Assembly: GCF_040833985.1 (NCBI RefSeq) | Contig: NZ_CP162139.1 | Span: forward strand, 3,196,501 to 3,260,500 | Reading direction: 5' to 3' | From: Leptospira sp. WS4.C2 | GTDB taxonomy: Bacteria > Spirochaetota > Leptospiria > Leptospirales > Leptospiraceae | Length of the DNA stretch: 64,000 nt | In this document: piece by piece, positions 53,086-61,485 of the stretch | Layout: every line of letters starts with the position of its first letter | Position numbering within the stretch: position 1 is the stretch's first letter | The notes under the pieces: model-generated | What the model was told of the DNA's origin: nothing | Seen by the model: only the letters and a program-made list of their open reading frames with translations | Database searches by the model: none | Program-made: the position numbers and the translations under genes

Positions 53086-53949
53086 ATTTCCAAAAATACG
53101 TTTATAAGCTTTCGAAAAGGAAAAGGCAGACGCATAACCTACGTTTTGTGCAATCTCTTCCAATCCCATATTCCCTTTTTGGAACATTTGTTTGGCTTTT
53201 TCCATTCTGAGTTTAGCCAAATACTCCATTGGAGGAATCCCAAGTACATCGCGAAATCGGTTGGCGAGGTTTGCACGAGAGACTCCCGTTTCTTTGGCCA
53301 AAGATTCAATCGTCCAATCTTTATTATATCCATTGTGTAATTTTTCCAAGGCATACAATACGAGCGAATCGTGAAAGGCTTTGACCCAACCAACTTTCAA
53401 ATCTATATTTTGGCTGAGCCACATTCGCAACATATAATATAACAAAATGTCTGTTAATCTTTGCACAATTAAGTCGGTTCCAAGATTCAGTTCCAATTCA
53501 CGAGAAAGGATTTGAATGATATCTCCCAGAGCATGATGGGCTTGGATGTTTTCATAAGGTATATGGATATAATCTGGTAATTCCAAAAACAATGGATGGA
53601 CTGGGCCCGGAGGAACTTCATAACGAACAGAAACAAATGTAGTGACAGGATTTTCTTTTTTGATTCGAATTTCCTTATCACCTAAGAAACGTTCAATGGT
53701 TACTACTTTTGCTTTTGGATCTGATAAAAGCTCGTGGTTGATTCCCCTGGTAATAAAGATGAGATCCCCCTTATGCAGAGGAATGGTGGTAGCATTCAAC
53801 CTCGCATAACAACTACCTTGTGTTACCACATGAAAACCGCCGCTCTTTTCACAAGGGAAGTGAAACCCAAAACTATCAAAAATTTGCCCTTTGGATAGTA
53901 AGTCGTTTTTCCAACCGGCCGAGGCGAGAATATCAGAAAGTAAATCCAT
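53053..53949 (-). CDS. AraC family regulator with cupin sensor domain
   Basis: A 298-residue regulator. The N-terminal cupin (~20-105) has Phe-His-Phe-Pro-Cys-Glu-Lys-Ser and Leu-His-Lys-Gly-Asp-Leu-Ile-Phe-Ile. The C-terminal HTH pair has Ser-Leu-Ala-Lys-Glu-Thr-Gly-Val-Ser-Arg-Ala and Ile-Ala-Gln-Asn-Val-Gly-Tyr-Ala-Ser-Ala-Phe-Ser-Phe-Ser. It resembles cupin_6 AraC proteins that sit divergently from oxidoreductases. Here it is divergent from the NmrA-like gene, its probable target. ATG 53949 is preferred to a TTG at 53976. The 3' end overlaps the sigma-factor gene by 33 bp. Confidence 0.88.
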   Translation of the reverse strand: MDLLSDILASAGWKNDLLSKGQIFDSFGFHFPCEKSGGFHVVTQGSCYARLNATTIPLHKGDLIFITRGINHELLSDPKAKVVTIERFLGDKEIRIKKENPVTTFVSVRYEVPPGPVHPLFLELPDYIHIPYENIQAHHALGDIIQILSRELELNLGTDLIVQRLTDILLYYMLRMWLSQNIDLKVGWVKAFHDSLVLYALEKLHNGYNKDWTIESLAKETGVSRANLANRFRDVLGIPPMEYLAKLRMEKAKQMFQKGNMGLEEIAQNVGYASAFSFSKAYKRIFGNSPSREWKRVV

Positions 53950-54096
53950 AAGCCTTTTTACCCTTATATTCACCAAATGTCTACCGATTTATACGATTAG
54001 ATATATTTTTAATATTTTACGACATAGACAGTATAGGTTTTCCAGAGTATATTGGAAGAACAATAACGGATTCATTTCCGAATTCAAGGATTAACT

Positions 54097-54945
54097 ATGA
54101 AAGTATTTGTATATGGCGGCTCAGGACTTGTCGGAGGCCACCTCGTCACTGAATTATTAAACGGGGGACATGAAGTCTTTGCAGGATCAAGAAAACCGGA
54201 GTCCCAAAAGAGTTCCTCAAATTTACATTGGGTATTTGCCGATTCTAGTGAACTTAACAAAGGATTGGAAGTTTTGGAAAAGGTGGATGCTGCTTATTTT
54301 TTAAGCCCTCCAGGCCAAACCAACCAATATGAAATTCTATCCCCTTGGATCGAAAAAGCAAAACAAGTTGGCCTAAAAAAATTAGTGCTGATGACAGCAA
54401 TGGGTGTAGAACATGCACCACCGGAAGCACCATTTCGCAAAACAGAGATTTTGTTAGAAGGATCTGGAATTCCTTGGAATATCATTCGTCCGAACTGGTT
54501 TATGCAAAACTTCCACACCTTTTGGATTTCAGGAATCAAACAAGATGGGAAAATCTATTTTCCAGGTGGAAATGCAAAAACAAGTTTCATTGATGCAAGG
54601 GATATCGCTTCTGTTGCCGCGGTGCTTCTAACTACTTCGAAAAATGATAACCAAGCTTTTGCTTTGACTGGACCCGAATCCATCGATCACAGTGAAGTGG
54701 CTAACCATTTAACTAAAGTAAGTGGAAAATCAATTGGGTATGTAGATGTAGATCCAAAAGTATTTGAAACTTCGCTTGTATCTGCCGGTCTCACAAAAGA
54801 CTATGCGGCATTTCTTGTGATGATTGCAGGTGCCTTAAAAGAAGGATTTGCTTCACCTATTCTAGATACAGTGAAAACTTTGACAGGAAAAGATCCCATT
54901 GCCTTTAGTCAATATGCAAAAGACAATGCTGATGCTTGGAAATAG
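54097..54945 (+). CDS. NmrA-like NAD(P)H-binding oxidoreductase
   Basis: A 282-residue atypical SDR. It has the cofactor motif Gly-Gly-Ser-Gly-Leu-Val-Gly-Gly at 7-14, Phe-Leu-Ser-Pro-Pro-Gly near 70, and Ile-Ile-Arg-Pro-Asn-Trp-Phe-Met-Gln-Asn near 128, typical of NmrA/QorB-like proteins. The classical Tyr-x3-Lys is not evident, as in this family. A quinone or aldehyde reductase role is possible. AAGGA precedes the ATG. The divergent AraC gene with a cupin sensor is the likely regulator. Confidence 0.85.
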   Translation: MKVFVYGGSGLVGGHLVTELLNGGHEVFAGSRKPESQKSSSNLHWVFADSSELNKGLEVLEKVDAAYFLSPPGQTNQYEILSPWIEKAKQVGLKKLVLMTAMGVEHAPPEAPFRKTEILLEGSGIPWNIIRPNWFMQNFHTFWISGIKQDGKIYFPGGNAKTSFIDARDIASVAAVLLTTSKNDNQAFALTGPESIDHSEVANHLTKVSGKSIGYVDVDPKVFETSLVSAGLTKDYAAFLVMIAGALKEGFASPILDTVKTLTGKDPIAFSQYAKDNADAWK

Positions 54946-54963
54946 TTTCATACATCTAAATTA

Positions 54964-54995
54964 AAATCTTTTACTAAGGTAAGGATTTATTTTTT
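54964..54995 (+). terminator. Terminator after the NmrA-like gene
   Basis: AAATCTTTTAC (54964-54974) pairs imperfectly with GTAAGGATTT (54979-54988), and ATTTTTT follows. It runs into the stop codon of the convergent gene at 54994. Confidence 0.5.
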
Positions 54996-56169
54996 AATCT
55001 GCAATTAAGATCCGGTTGGCAGCTCCACCAGTCGGATCTTCTAGTATATTCCTCAAAAGTAATTTATGAAATGGTAAAAAGGCTGACCCACTCACATTCA
55101 CATGGTTCTTATAGAATTTTTTGGTTGGAATGACTTTCTTTTGTTTCAAACTGATAGGATCATAAATATGCAACCCAGAGTTTCTTACCCAAACAAGTTC
55201 TCCCTCTTTCCAAAATCCTAATTTATGTCCGTGGGTTCCCCATTTTGATTTTTTAACGTCAGATAGATTGTCTGTATTGTACATACGAACTTCGCCGGTA
55301 TCCGCTGCTGCCATATACAAATATTTTCCATCTTTCGAAAAACTAATTCCATATGGTGTTGATGGAATGGAAAACTCTTGGAAGGAGTTGGAATCTATTT
55401 TATATAAAATACCCATTGGATTTCTTTTTTGGAAGGCTTCCGTATAACAAGCAATTAATATTTGTTTGGATTCTGGATGGAACTCTGGTGTGTATGGGTA
55501 AAATTTTGATTTGTATTCTTTTAATTTTGTCAAATTTTGGTTTTGAATTTTGTATATAAAAGCGGTTACATCTTCTGATTCATCATCTTTTAAATCTGCA
55601 TCGATAGCAAAAGTGAAGTAACCGGTATTGTCTTCTTGTGAATAACCAATGGCAGAACTCTGTGCAAAAGATTTATTATCATCCTCTGCAATTTCATAGA
55701 TTGGCTCCACTACATCAATGGTATTGGTTGTGAGATCCCATCCCATAAAAAAATACCTTTTGGTATTTACAGATTTATGTTTATTTTCTATCACAAAACC
55801 AGCCCGGTGTGTTGTTTCATCATAAAACAAAAATTCGTAAATGGTCAGAGGCAATCGTTTTCCCTTGGTCTCGATTTGTCCGACAAACTCAGTTGCATGT
55901 GCAATGTAATATGCTTCTAAGGGAACGGACCGATAGACTCTCTCTTTGGAGAGAGTATCATAAAAATACAACCCAGGTTCATCAAAATCTGCAGTCCTTC
56001 CTGAATAGATCCACTTCCCACCATTGACAAAGAAGGGAGTGTTTCCCTCCACAAACGTAGGACGCAAATTGAAATCAGTAGCGAAGGAATACTCAGATTC
56101 TACTTTTTGTGCTAACAAAGAAAAAGAAAAAAATAAAATAGAGAAATAGAAAAAAGTAAATCGTTTCAT
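54994..56169 (-). CDS. Exported WD40/YVTN-like propeller protein, unknown function
   Basis: A 391-residue protein with a signal peptide (1-20, ending Leu-Leu-Ala-Gln). Several propeller-blade-like strands follow, including Pro-Tyr-Thr-Pro-Glu-Phe-His-Pro-Glu-Ser and Gly-Ile-Ser-Phe-Ser-Lys-Asp-Gly-Lys-Tyr-Leu-Tyr-Met-Ala, a WD40/YVTN signature. A periplasmic binding or structural role is likely. AGGAG lies 6 nt before the ATG and directly after a stable hairpin. Confidence 0.72.
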   Translation of the reverse strand: MKRFTFFYFSILFFSFSLLAQKVESEYSFATDFNLRPTFVEGNTPFFVNGGKWIYSGRTADFDEPGLYFYDTLSKERVYRSVPLEAYYIAHATEFVGQIETKGKRLPLTIYEFLFYDETTHRAGFVIENKHKSVNTKRYFFMGWDLTTNTIDVVEPIYEIAEDDNKSFAQSSAIGYSQEDNTGYFTFAIDADLKDDESEDVTAFIYKIQNQNLTKLKEYKSKFYPYTPEFHPESKQILIACYTEAFQKRNPMGILYKIDSNSFQEFSIPSTPYGISFSKDGKYLYMAAADTGEVRMYNTDNLSDVKKSKWGTHGHKLGFWKEGELVWVRNSGLHIYDPISLKQKKVIPTKKFYKNHVNVSGSAFLPFHKLLLRNILEDPTGGAANRILIAD

Positions 56170-56178
56170 TACCGGCTC

Positions 56179-56198
56179 CTACCATGTTGGCATGGTGG
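56179..56198 (-). promoter_or_regulatory. Leader hairpin next to the ribosome binding site of the propeller gene
   Basis: ACCATG (56181-56186) and CATGGT (56191-56196) form a perfect stem around TTGG, extendable by a wobble and a C-G pair. In the mRNA the 3' arm runs directly into the AGGAG site, so folding could hide it partly. A regulatory role is speculative. Confidence 0.35.
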
Positions 56199-56354
56199 AA
56201 TACACTACAAGGTTTCCTTTTTTTTACAACCATACTTTACAAATTTTGGCAGAAAAAAACAAATTAACTAACACATATAAGAGTTTTCTATCTTAAGTAA
56301 TATGTAGGATATACATTTACAAAATCAATAGTGGAACAGGCGTTATAGATTAGC

Positions 56355-56765
56355 CTACAAACATGATTCTATTTTTCCTAATTCTAGAAGAAGCCACTCA
56401 GCAGATTTTACTTCCTTCCCATCTGATGTTCTTATTAAATAGGGAGTTCCGGTTAAAAATGATTTCGATGCGATTTTTTCTATGAATAACTTGGCGGTCC
56501 ATTCTTTGGGATCAGGTGCAAAAAACGAGTTTTTAGCCTCTTGTAATTTATAACGAAGGTGTTTTTCAGCCTCTTCGGCCGTATGTGTTTCTCCGTTACG
56601 AATAAAATTTCCTTGGATTTTCCCGATTCGTTTTAAAAGTTTTTCAATTTTTTGCTCTTCGGTAGATGGCTGACAAGAATTGGTTTTTCCATACAAAACT
56701 GGTAATTCGGTAACAAATAAAAATAAAATTGTACAGAGAAACCAGTAGTAGCCACGAACTTTCAT
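56355..56765 (-). CDS. DUF5329 family exported protein
   Basis: A 136-residue protein with a signal peptide (~1-26). A helical domain follows with Gly-Asn-Phe-Ile-Arg-Asn-Gly, Ala-Glu-Lys-His-Leu-Arg-Tyr-Lys-Leu, Phe-Ile-Glu-Lys-Ile-Ala-Ser-Lys-Ser and Gly-Thr-Pro-Tyr-Leu-Ile-Arg, the DUF5329 pattern. Two Cys (one early, one near the C-terminus) may pair. Function unknown. ATG 56765 has AAGGAG 6 nt upstream, whereas ATG 56771 abuts that site. Confidence 0.75.
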   Translation of the reverse strand: MKVRGYYWFLCTILFLFVTELPVLYGKTNSCQPSTEEQKIEKLLKRIGKIQGNFIRNGETHTAEEAEKHLRYKLQEAKNSFFAPDPKEWTAKLFIEKIASKSFLTGTPYLIRTSDGKEVKSAEWLLLELGKIESCL

Positions 56766-56900
56766 AAACATCTCCTTAATTTAGATAAATTCAAAGTGAA
56801 TTAACTTATCATCAATCATTATCGAAAGATAACAATTAAAATCAATTTTGAACAGTCGAATTGTATAAAACTTACAAGAGAAAAACTTTTGTGGCAGCAA

Positions 56901-56947
56901 GTCATAGATAAATGACTGGCGGTTGCTCTAAATTGACCCCTAGTCAA
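56901..56947. promoter_or_regulatory. Two inverted repeats upstream of a tetR gene
   Basis: GTCAT-N6-ATGAC (56901-56916) and TTGAC-CCCTA-GTCAA (56933-56947) lie 50-100 bp before the TetR start. Either could be its operator. The second has 5-nt spacing, so it does not fit CRP/FNR/HcpR boxes. Confidence 0.4.
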
Positions 56948-56997
56948 TAATATGTTTTTTTCTAGCGTATTTTTTCGGATTTCTCTATCCTGGAAGT

Positions 56998-57669
56998 ATG
57001 AGTCGCGCGCCGATTGTAGAACGTTCGCCAAAAAAAAGAGCTGTATTGGAAAAAGACAAACTTTCCAAACGAACTTCCATTCTTCAAGCCGCAGCCTTTC
57101 TTTTACAAAAAAAAGATTGGGCAGAACTTTCCATGGATGAAGTTGCCAAACGAGCAAAAATTGCAAAAGGAACTTTGTATTTATATTTTCCAACAAAAGA
57201 AGACCTTTGCCTTCGAGTACATAACGCCGATTATGAAGTGTGGTTTTTGGACATGGAAACATTTTTAACAGAAACAAAAAACATAGATGCTGAAGTGTTT
57301 TCTAAATGGTTTGTTGAATCAATGGATCGACATGTTCGTTTTTTAAAACTTTTACCCATTGTCCCCACAATTCTAGAAAAAAATGCAAGCATCGCAACTA
57401 TTCGAGAATTCAAACTTAGCCTAAAAGAACAAATTATAAAAATCCTGCCGCTTCTAATCCAAGCCTTTCCTTTTCTAAACGAACAATCGGCATTTTTATT
57501 TCTGATGCAGTGCCATGCTTTAGCTGTAGGATCTTGGTCCCATGGTTTTCCCTCCAACCAAGTGAGAGAGGCAGTCAAAGAAAATGGATTAGATATGTTT
57601 GTTCTGGATTACAAAAATTTTCTGAAAACATCCATTCTGACACTTCTAAATGGAAATAAGATCACCTAA
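56998..57669 (+). CDS. TetR/AcrR family regulator
   Basis: A 223-residue protein. A basic N-terminal tail precedes the HTH (~25-70) with Ser-Ile-Leu-Gln-Ala-Ala-Ala-Phe-Leu-Leu, Met-Asp-Glu-Val-Ala-Lys-Arg-Ala and Lys-Gly-Thr-Leu-Tyr-Leu-Tyr-Phe. The C-terminal domain is helical. Target unknown; no co-directional gene follows. Convergent with the LTA-synthase-like gene (4-bp overlap). Confidence 0.87.
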   Translation: MSRAPIVERSPKKRAVLEKDKLSKRTSILQAAAFLLQKKDWAELSMDEVAKRAKIAKGTLYLYFPTKEDLCLRVHNADYEVWFLDMETFLTETKNIDAEVFSKWFVESMDRHVRFLKLLPIVPTILEKNASIATIREFKLSLKEQIIKILPLLIQAFPFLNEQSAFLFLMQCHALAVGSWSHGFPSNQVREAVKENGLDMFVLDYKNFLKTSILTLLNGNKIT

Positions 57670-59258
57670 CGAATGCCAGAATAAATTTGATTCATTACCT
57701 TATGTTTCAGACGAACATCGGTAATGGGAGTTCTGTTTTCATCCATCAAATCCATCTGAAACAATTGATCCCGATCACTATGATAAATGTATTTTCTGTC
57801 GTTACTGATCCAAGATTTTTGAATTTCAGAATTCCAAGTTTTTAATACTAAATTTGGTTGGTAATTCAGACCAAAAAAACTCATTTTCAATTTTTCATTT
57901 TTTGTGCCTGAGTTTGTTTCTAATAAACTTAAGACTGTATCTTTAAAATCTACTGACGTTCCTAATTTTGGAATGTATATTTGTCCTGATTTTAGAAAAT
58001 ACAATAGGAATGGTACATCTGTCTCTTGATTGTATAACGAATAGTTGTGGGCAAAAGCACCCTCCTCCCCAAAGGATTCGCCATGGTCTGCAGAGAGAAT
58101 CAACACTGTTTCACGAGAAGAGTTTTCTTTCCAATAAGTAATGATAGAATCTAATACTTCGAGCTGTTCTTTTATGGATGCCTTATAACGAACGAAGGGT
58201 GATTTCCATCGGAGGTTAGAATTTTCCTTTGCTACAAAATAAGGACTATGTGTTTGGCTAAGTCCAATCAACAAAAATAAAGGATCTTTTTCATTACTAT
58301 TGAGTTGTTTCATTGCAGAAAGAATGACTCGGTCATCCATTCCCCAACTGAATGAAGAATATAGAGATCCATATCTTTTTTCCAAATTTGATTTATCTTC
58401 AACCGTTTGAAAAACTTTTGGGAAAAATTGGTTCATTCCTTCAAAGTAAATCGATTGTGTGTAGATCATAACCGTTTGGTAATTATGTCTTTTTTGTAAT
58501 TGTACCGGAAGACTTGATTCTAATAACAAATTATCTAATTGTAATCTAGAATGATTGAGTTGTGATTCACCCGTTATCCAAGTAAATAGACTTTTGGAAG
58601 TATGTGGCATAGGGATCCAAAAATGAGAACCTTCCAATAGGGAAAAATCAATATAACGTGATTTTAAAGACAACAGATGTTTTCTAGATACACCTTCTAA
58701 CAAAACAAAAACGAAATTTGGTTTTCCTGGTATAAATTCTAAATTTGTTTTCCCTTTTTTCACCTGATAGGTAGTCATCTCTTTTTGATTTTCAAAACTG
58801 ATCATCCCTTCCGAAAAAAAACGAAGAGAAAAAAATAATAATAAACCAACAAGAAGAGAAAAAAATCTTCTCTTTCCATTCTTATCGAAAACCAAATGAA
58901 ATCCAATTCCCAATACAAACCACTGCGTAAGTTTCCATTGGTATAAAAAACTAAAAAAATCTGTATATAGAATAGAGAAGTGTTGAACAGAATAAATCGC
59001 AAGATCCAAAGTCAAAGCGGTTTGATAGACTTCCTGATAGCTAAAAATGATTAAAAAGAATGTCCAAAAAAACAAACGGTAAGCAGTATTTATTATATTC
59101 TTTTTATTTGAATTTCTTACGAGATAAAATTCTAAAACCAAAACAATGGCTGTAAACGTTGTAACAAAAATCCCATGGAAGTAAATCCAAACGCTGAATG
59201 AATAAGAAAAAGGACAATGAAAACAATAGAAAAACAAATACCATATAACCAATGGCAT
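57666..59258 (-). CDS. LTA synthase-like/sulfatase superfamily membrane enzyme
   Basis: A 530-residue protein with about five N-terminal membrane helices (to ~residue 160) and a C-terminal alkaline-phosphatase-superfamily domain. Visible are Leu-Leu-Glu-Gly-Val-Ser, a likely nucleophile region with Pro-His-Thr-Ser-Lys-Ser-Leu, and the metal-binding Ser-Ala-Asp-His-Gly-Glu-Ser-Phe. Such enzymes transfer phosphoglycerol or phosphoethanolamine to envelope glycans. The frame is open to 59393, but that part overlaps pbpC; ATG 59258 with GG 5 nt upstream fits the first helix. The third gene of an A2M-pbpC operon, suggesting periplasmic envelope modification. Confidence 0.85.
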   Translation of the reverse strand: MPLVIWYLFFYCFHCPFSYSFSVWIYFHGIFVTTFTAIVLVLEFYLVRNSNKKNIINTAYRLFFWTFFLIIFSYQEVYQTALTLDLAIYSVQHFSILYTDFFSFLYQWKLTQWFVLGIGFHLVFDKNGKRRFFSLLVGLLLFFSLRFFSEGMISFENQKEMTTYQVKKGKTNLEFIPGKPNFVFVLLEGVSRKHLLSLKSRYIDFSLLEGSHFWIPMPHTSKSLFTWITGESQLNHSRLQLDNLLLESSLPVQLQKRHNYQTVMIYTQSIYFEGMNQFFPKVFQTVEDKSNLEKRYGSLYSSFSWGMDDRVILSAMKQLNSNEKDPLFLLIGLSQTHSPYFVAKENSNLRWKSPFVRYKASIKEQLEVLDSIITYWKENSSRETVLILSADHGESFGEEGAFAHNYSLYNQETDVPFLLYFLKSGQIYIPKLGTSVDFKDTVLSLLETNSGTKNEKLKMSFFGLNYQPNLVLKTWNSEIQKSWISNDRKYIYHSDRDQLFQMDLMDENRTPITDVRLKHKVMNQIYSGIR

Positions 59259-59295
59259 TTTTTCCAATTGATACCAATATTTAAAACAATCGAAC

Positions 59296-61485
59296 TTACT
59301 TAACTTCAAAATCAACAGATGCCTTCTTCTCTTCTCCATCATACAATACCAATGAATGTTTTCCGCGAATGATGGGCAAACGTAAGTTTCCATCAGAAGA
59401 TGGTTTGAACTCCGTATTTCCGTTCAAAATCAATTTTGGAGCTATTAAAGTTTTTATCTCACGAACTCGAACGGGAATACTTTGTGTTTCTTTTTCATAA
59501 GATGGATGGTATAAATATACTTGGCCCATAGATGGATAAACAAAACCAACACCTAATACAGAAGGATTTGAATCTTCTTTGTGTTTATCACATATCGCAG
59601 AGAAATGGATTTTTTTTCTTACTTTTAAAGCAATGGATGGGCATTGGTTTGAAGCTAACTTCCCGGAAATACGACAAAAAATTTTCGTTTCCGTATAATT
59701 ACTTTTAAAATCTAATTTTGGTTTATCTTTCATTAAACTTCGAAATATGTTTTGTACAATTCGTCCGGCGCCAAAAGAACCAGACACATCCATTGTTCTT
59801 TCTCCAGAAAAGTTTCCCACCCAAGCTCCAACCACATAATGTTCATTAAATGCAATTGTCCATGAATTTCGGTAATCTTTGGAAGTACCTGTTTTAATTG
59901 AAACTGGAAATGGAAAATCTAAATAACTCCTTCTTCCGAAAGCTCTCTGCCTTAGTTTGGGATCTTTCAAAACAAACTTCAACTCTTCAGCAGTTTCCCC
60001 GGAGAAAAGCCGTCTTGATAAACCAAAATACAACGGTTTTTTATTCATCGTTCCTAAACGAATTTTTGGAAGTATTCCGTTCAAAGGGAATGATCCATAA
60101 GCACGAGTTAGCTGTAAAAGACTTGTTCCACCGGAGCCCAAAGCAAGACCTGGCCCATAAAATTGGGGTGATTCTTTTAAGTGTGTAAAACCGGCAGATT
60201 GCAAAAAACGATAAAATGTTGTAACACCCATTTCGTTAATCGCTGTGACAGCGGGAATATTTCTAGAATTACCGAGAGCCTCTGCCAAGGTTAAGTCTCC
60301 CCAATAACGAAGGTCTGCGTTTCTTGGAAGATAATTCCCTCCTTGGCCCAGAGAAAATGAATATTTTTCATCGGAGAAAATGGAATTTATAGAATAAAAT
60401 CCTTTTTCTATCGCAAGAGCATATAACAGAGGTTTTAGTGTACTTCCGGCATCTCTATACGCTAAACTACCGTTTACCATTCCATTTCCGTCTTCAAAAA
60501 AATTTTTGGAACCGATCATTCCTTTTAGTTCAAGTTCATCGTCTTTACCGGGAATACGTTCCAAAACAATAGCAGAGGCATTGGATACATTCCATCTTGC
60601 TAAACCGTCCAATTCTGAATTTACAATTGAGTGTAATTCGGAATTTAATTCCGAGGATAGGGAAGATACAAATTCTTCTGAAGGGATTGAAAGTAACAGC
60701 CGAATCCAATTAAGGAAATGTTGGTTCTCACCTTTCCATTGTTCTGATAAATCTATTTTTTTTTGAGAACTAATACCAAGAGCAATTTCTTTTAGATTGT
60801 CCAACTTTGGAATTGTGTATGGAATTCGATCGCGTAAATTGTGATAACGAATGGTTAACTCTACTGGTGAGGGTTTATTTTTACGAATCAATACTGCAAG
60901 GTAAACCGTTTCTTCAATGGATAAAAAACGAATGTGTTTGCCAAATAATGCGAGTGAGGCGGATGGAAACCCAACTATATTGGAATGAATGGATACGGAA
61001 TTAAGATAGGCTTCTAAAATTTCCGGTTTTGTTAGCCAGATTTCATAACGAATTGCTTCTAAGATTTCAAATGTTTTCCTTAAGAAAAATGGATAGGATC
61101 GTATTTCCGAATTTTGAATTCGAACAAGCTGCATCGTAATTGTGGATGCACCTCCGCGTTTTCCATGGGAAAAAAAGTAGGAATAGATTGAATTGAATGC
61201 GGCGACTATGTCGATTCCATGATGAACATCAAATCGTTTGTCTTCCGCAATTTTAATAATTTCAGTTACATAGTTTGGATATTCTTTTAAACTTTCCCAA
61301 TCTTGTTTGGTTTGGTTTTCGTTGTTTCCTCTTCCTATTAATGTTCCTTCCCTTGAAATAAATCTGGTTGTAGTCTGCTTTCGAAGGGAGTCATAAAAAA
61401 CAGGTCGCAGTAAAAATCCTATTACAAAGATGCAAAAAACACCAAAGAATAGGATTCCAACTTGTTGAAATTTGCGATGGATCAC
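59296..61485 (-). CDS. pbpC: Penicillin-binding protein 1C (bifunctional peptidoglycan synthase)
   Basis: A 729-residue class A PBP. After one membrane anchor (~10-30), the GT51 domain carries Glu-Asp-Lys-Arg-Phe-Asp-Val-His-His-Gly near 82 and Gly-Ala-Ser-Thr-Ile-Thr-Met-Gln near 113. The transpeptidase domain has Ser-Thr-Leu-Lys near 350, Ser-Arg-Asn near 406 and Lys-Thr-Gly-Thr near 530. The ~95-residue end matches the PBP1C-specific C-terminal domain. GTG 61485 overlaps the macroglobulin stop (GTGA), a conserved pairing in which A2M traps proteases that breach the envelope and PbpC repairs peptidoglycan. Confidence 0.93.
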   Translation of the reverse strand: MIHRKFQQVGILFFGVFCIFVIGFLLRPVFYDSLRKQTTTRFISREGTLIGRGNNENQTKQDWESLKEYPNYVTEIIKIAEDKRFDVHHGIDIVAAFNSIYSYFFSHGKRGGASTITMQLVRIQNSEIRSYPFFLRKTFEILEAIRYEIWLTKPEILEAYLNSVSIHSNIVGFPSASLALFGKHIRFLSIEETVYLAVLIRKNKPSPVELTIRYHNLRDRIPYTIPKLDNLKEIALGISSQKKIDLSEQWKGENQHFLNWIRLLLSIPSEEFVSSLSSELNSELHSIVNSELDGLARWNVSNASAIVLERIPGKDDELELKGMIGSKNFFEDGNGMVNGSLAYRDAGSTLKPLLYALAIEKGFYSINSIFSDEKYSFSLGQGGNYLPRNADLRYWGDLTLAEALGNSRNIPAVTAINEMGVTTFYRFLQSAGFTHLKESPQFYGPGLALGSGGTSLLQLTRAYGSFPLNGILPKIRLGTMNKKPLYFGLSRRLFSGETAEELKFVLKDPKLRQRAFGRRSYLDFPFPVSIKTGTSKDYRNSWTIAFNEHYVVGAWVGNFSGERTMDVSGSFGAGRIVQNIFRSLMKDKPKLDFKSNYTETKIFCRISGKLASNQCPSIALKVRKKIHFSAICDKHKEDSNPSVLGVGFVYPSMGQVYLYHPSYEKETQSIPVRVREIKTLIAPKLILNGNTEFKPSSDGNLRLPIIRGKHSLVLYDGEEKKASVDFEVK

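Noticed and set aside
59259..59393. 45-residue N-terminal extension of the LTA-synthase-like protein
   Set aside because: It mostly overlaps the end of pbpC and precedes the first membrane helix; ATG 59258 has an acceptable ribosome site.
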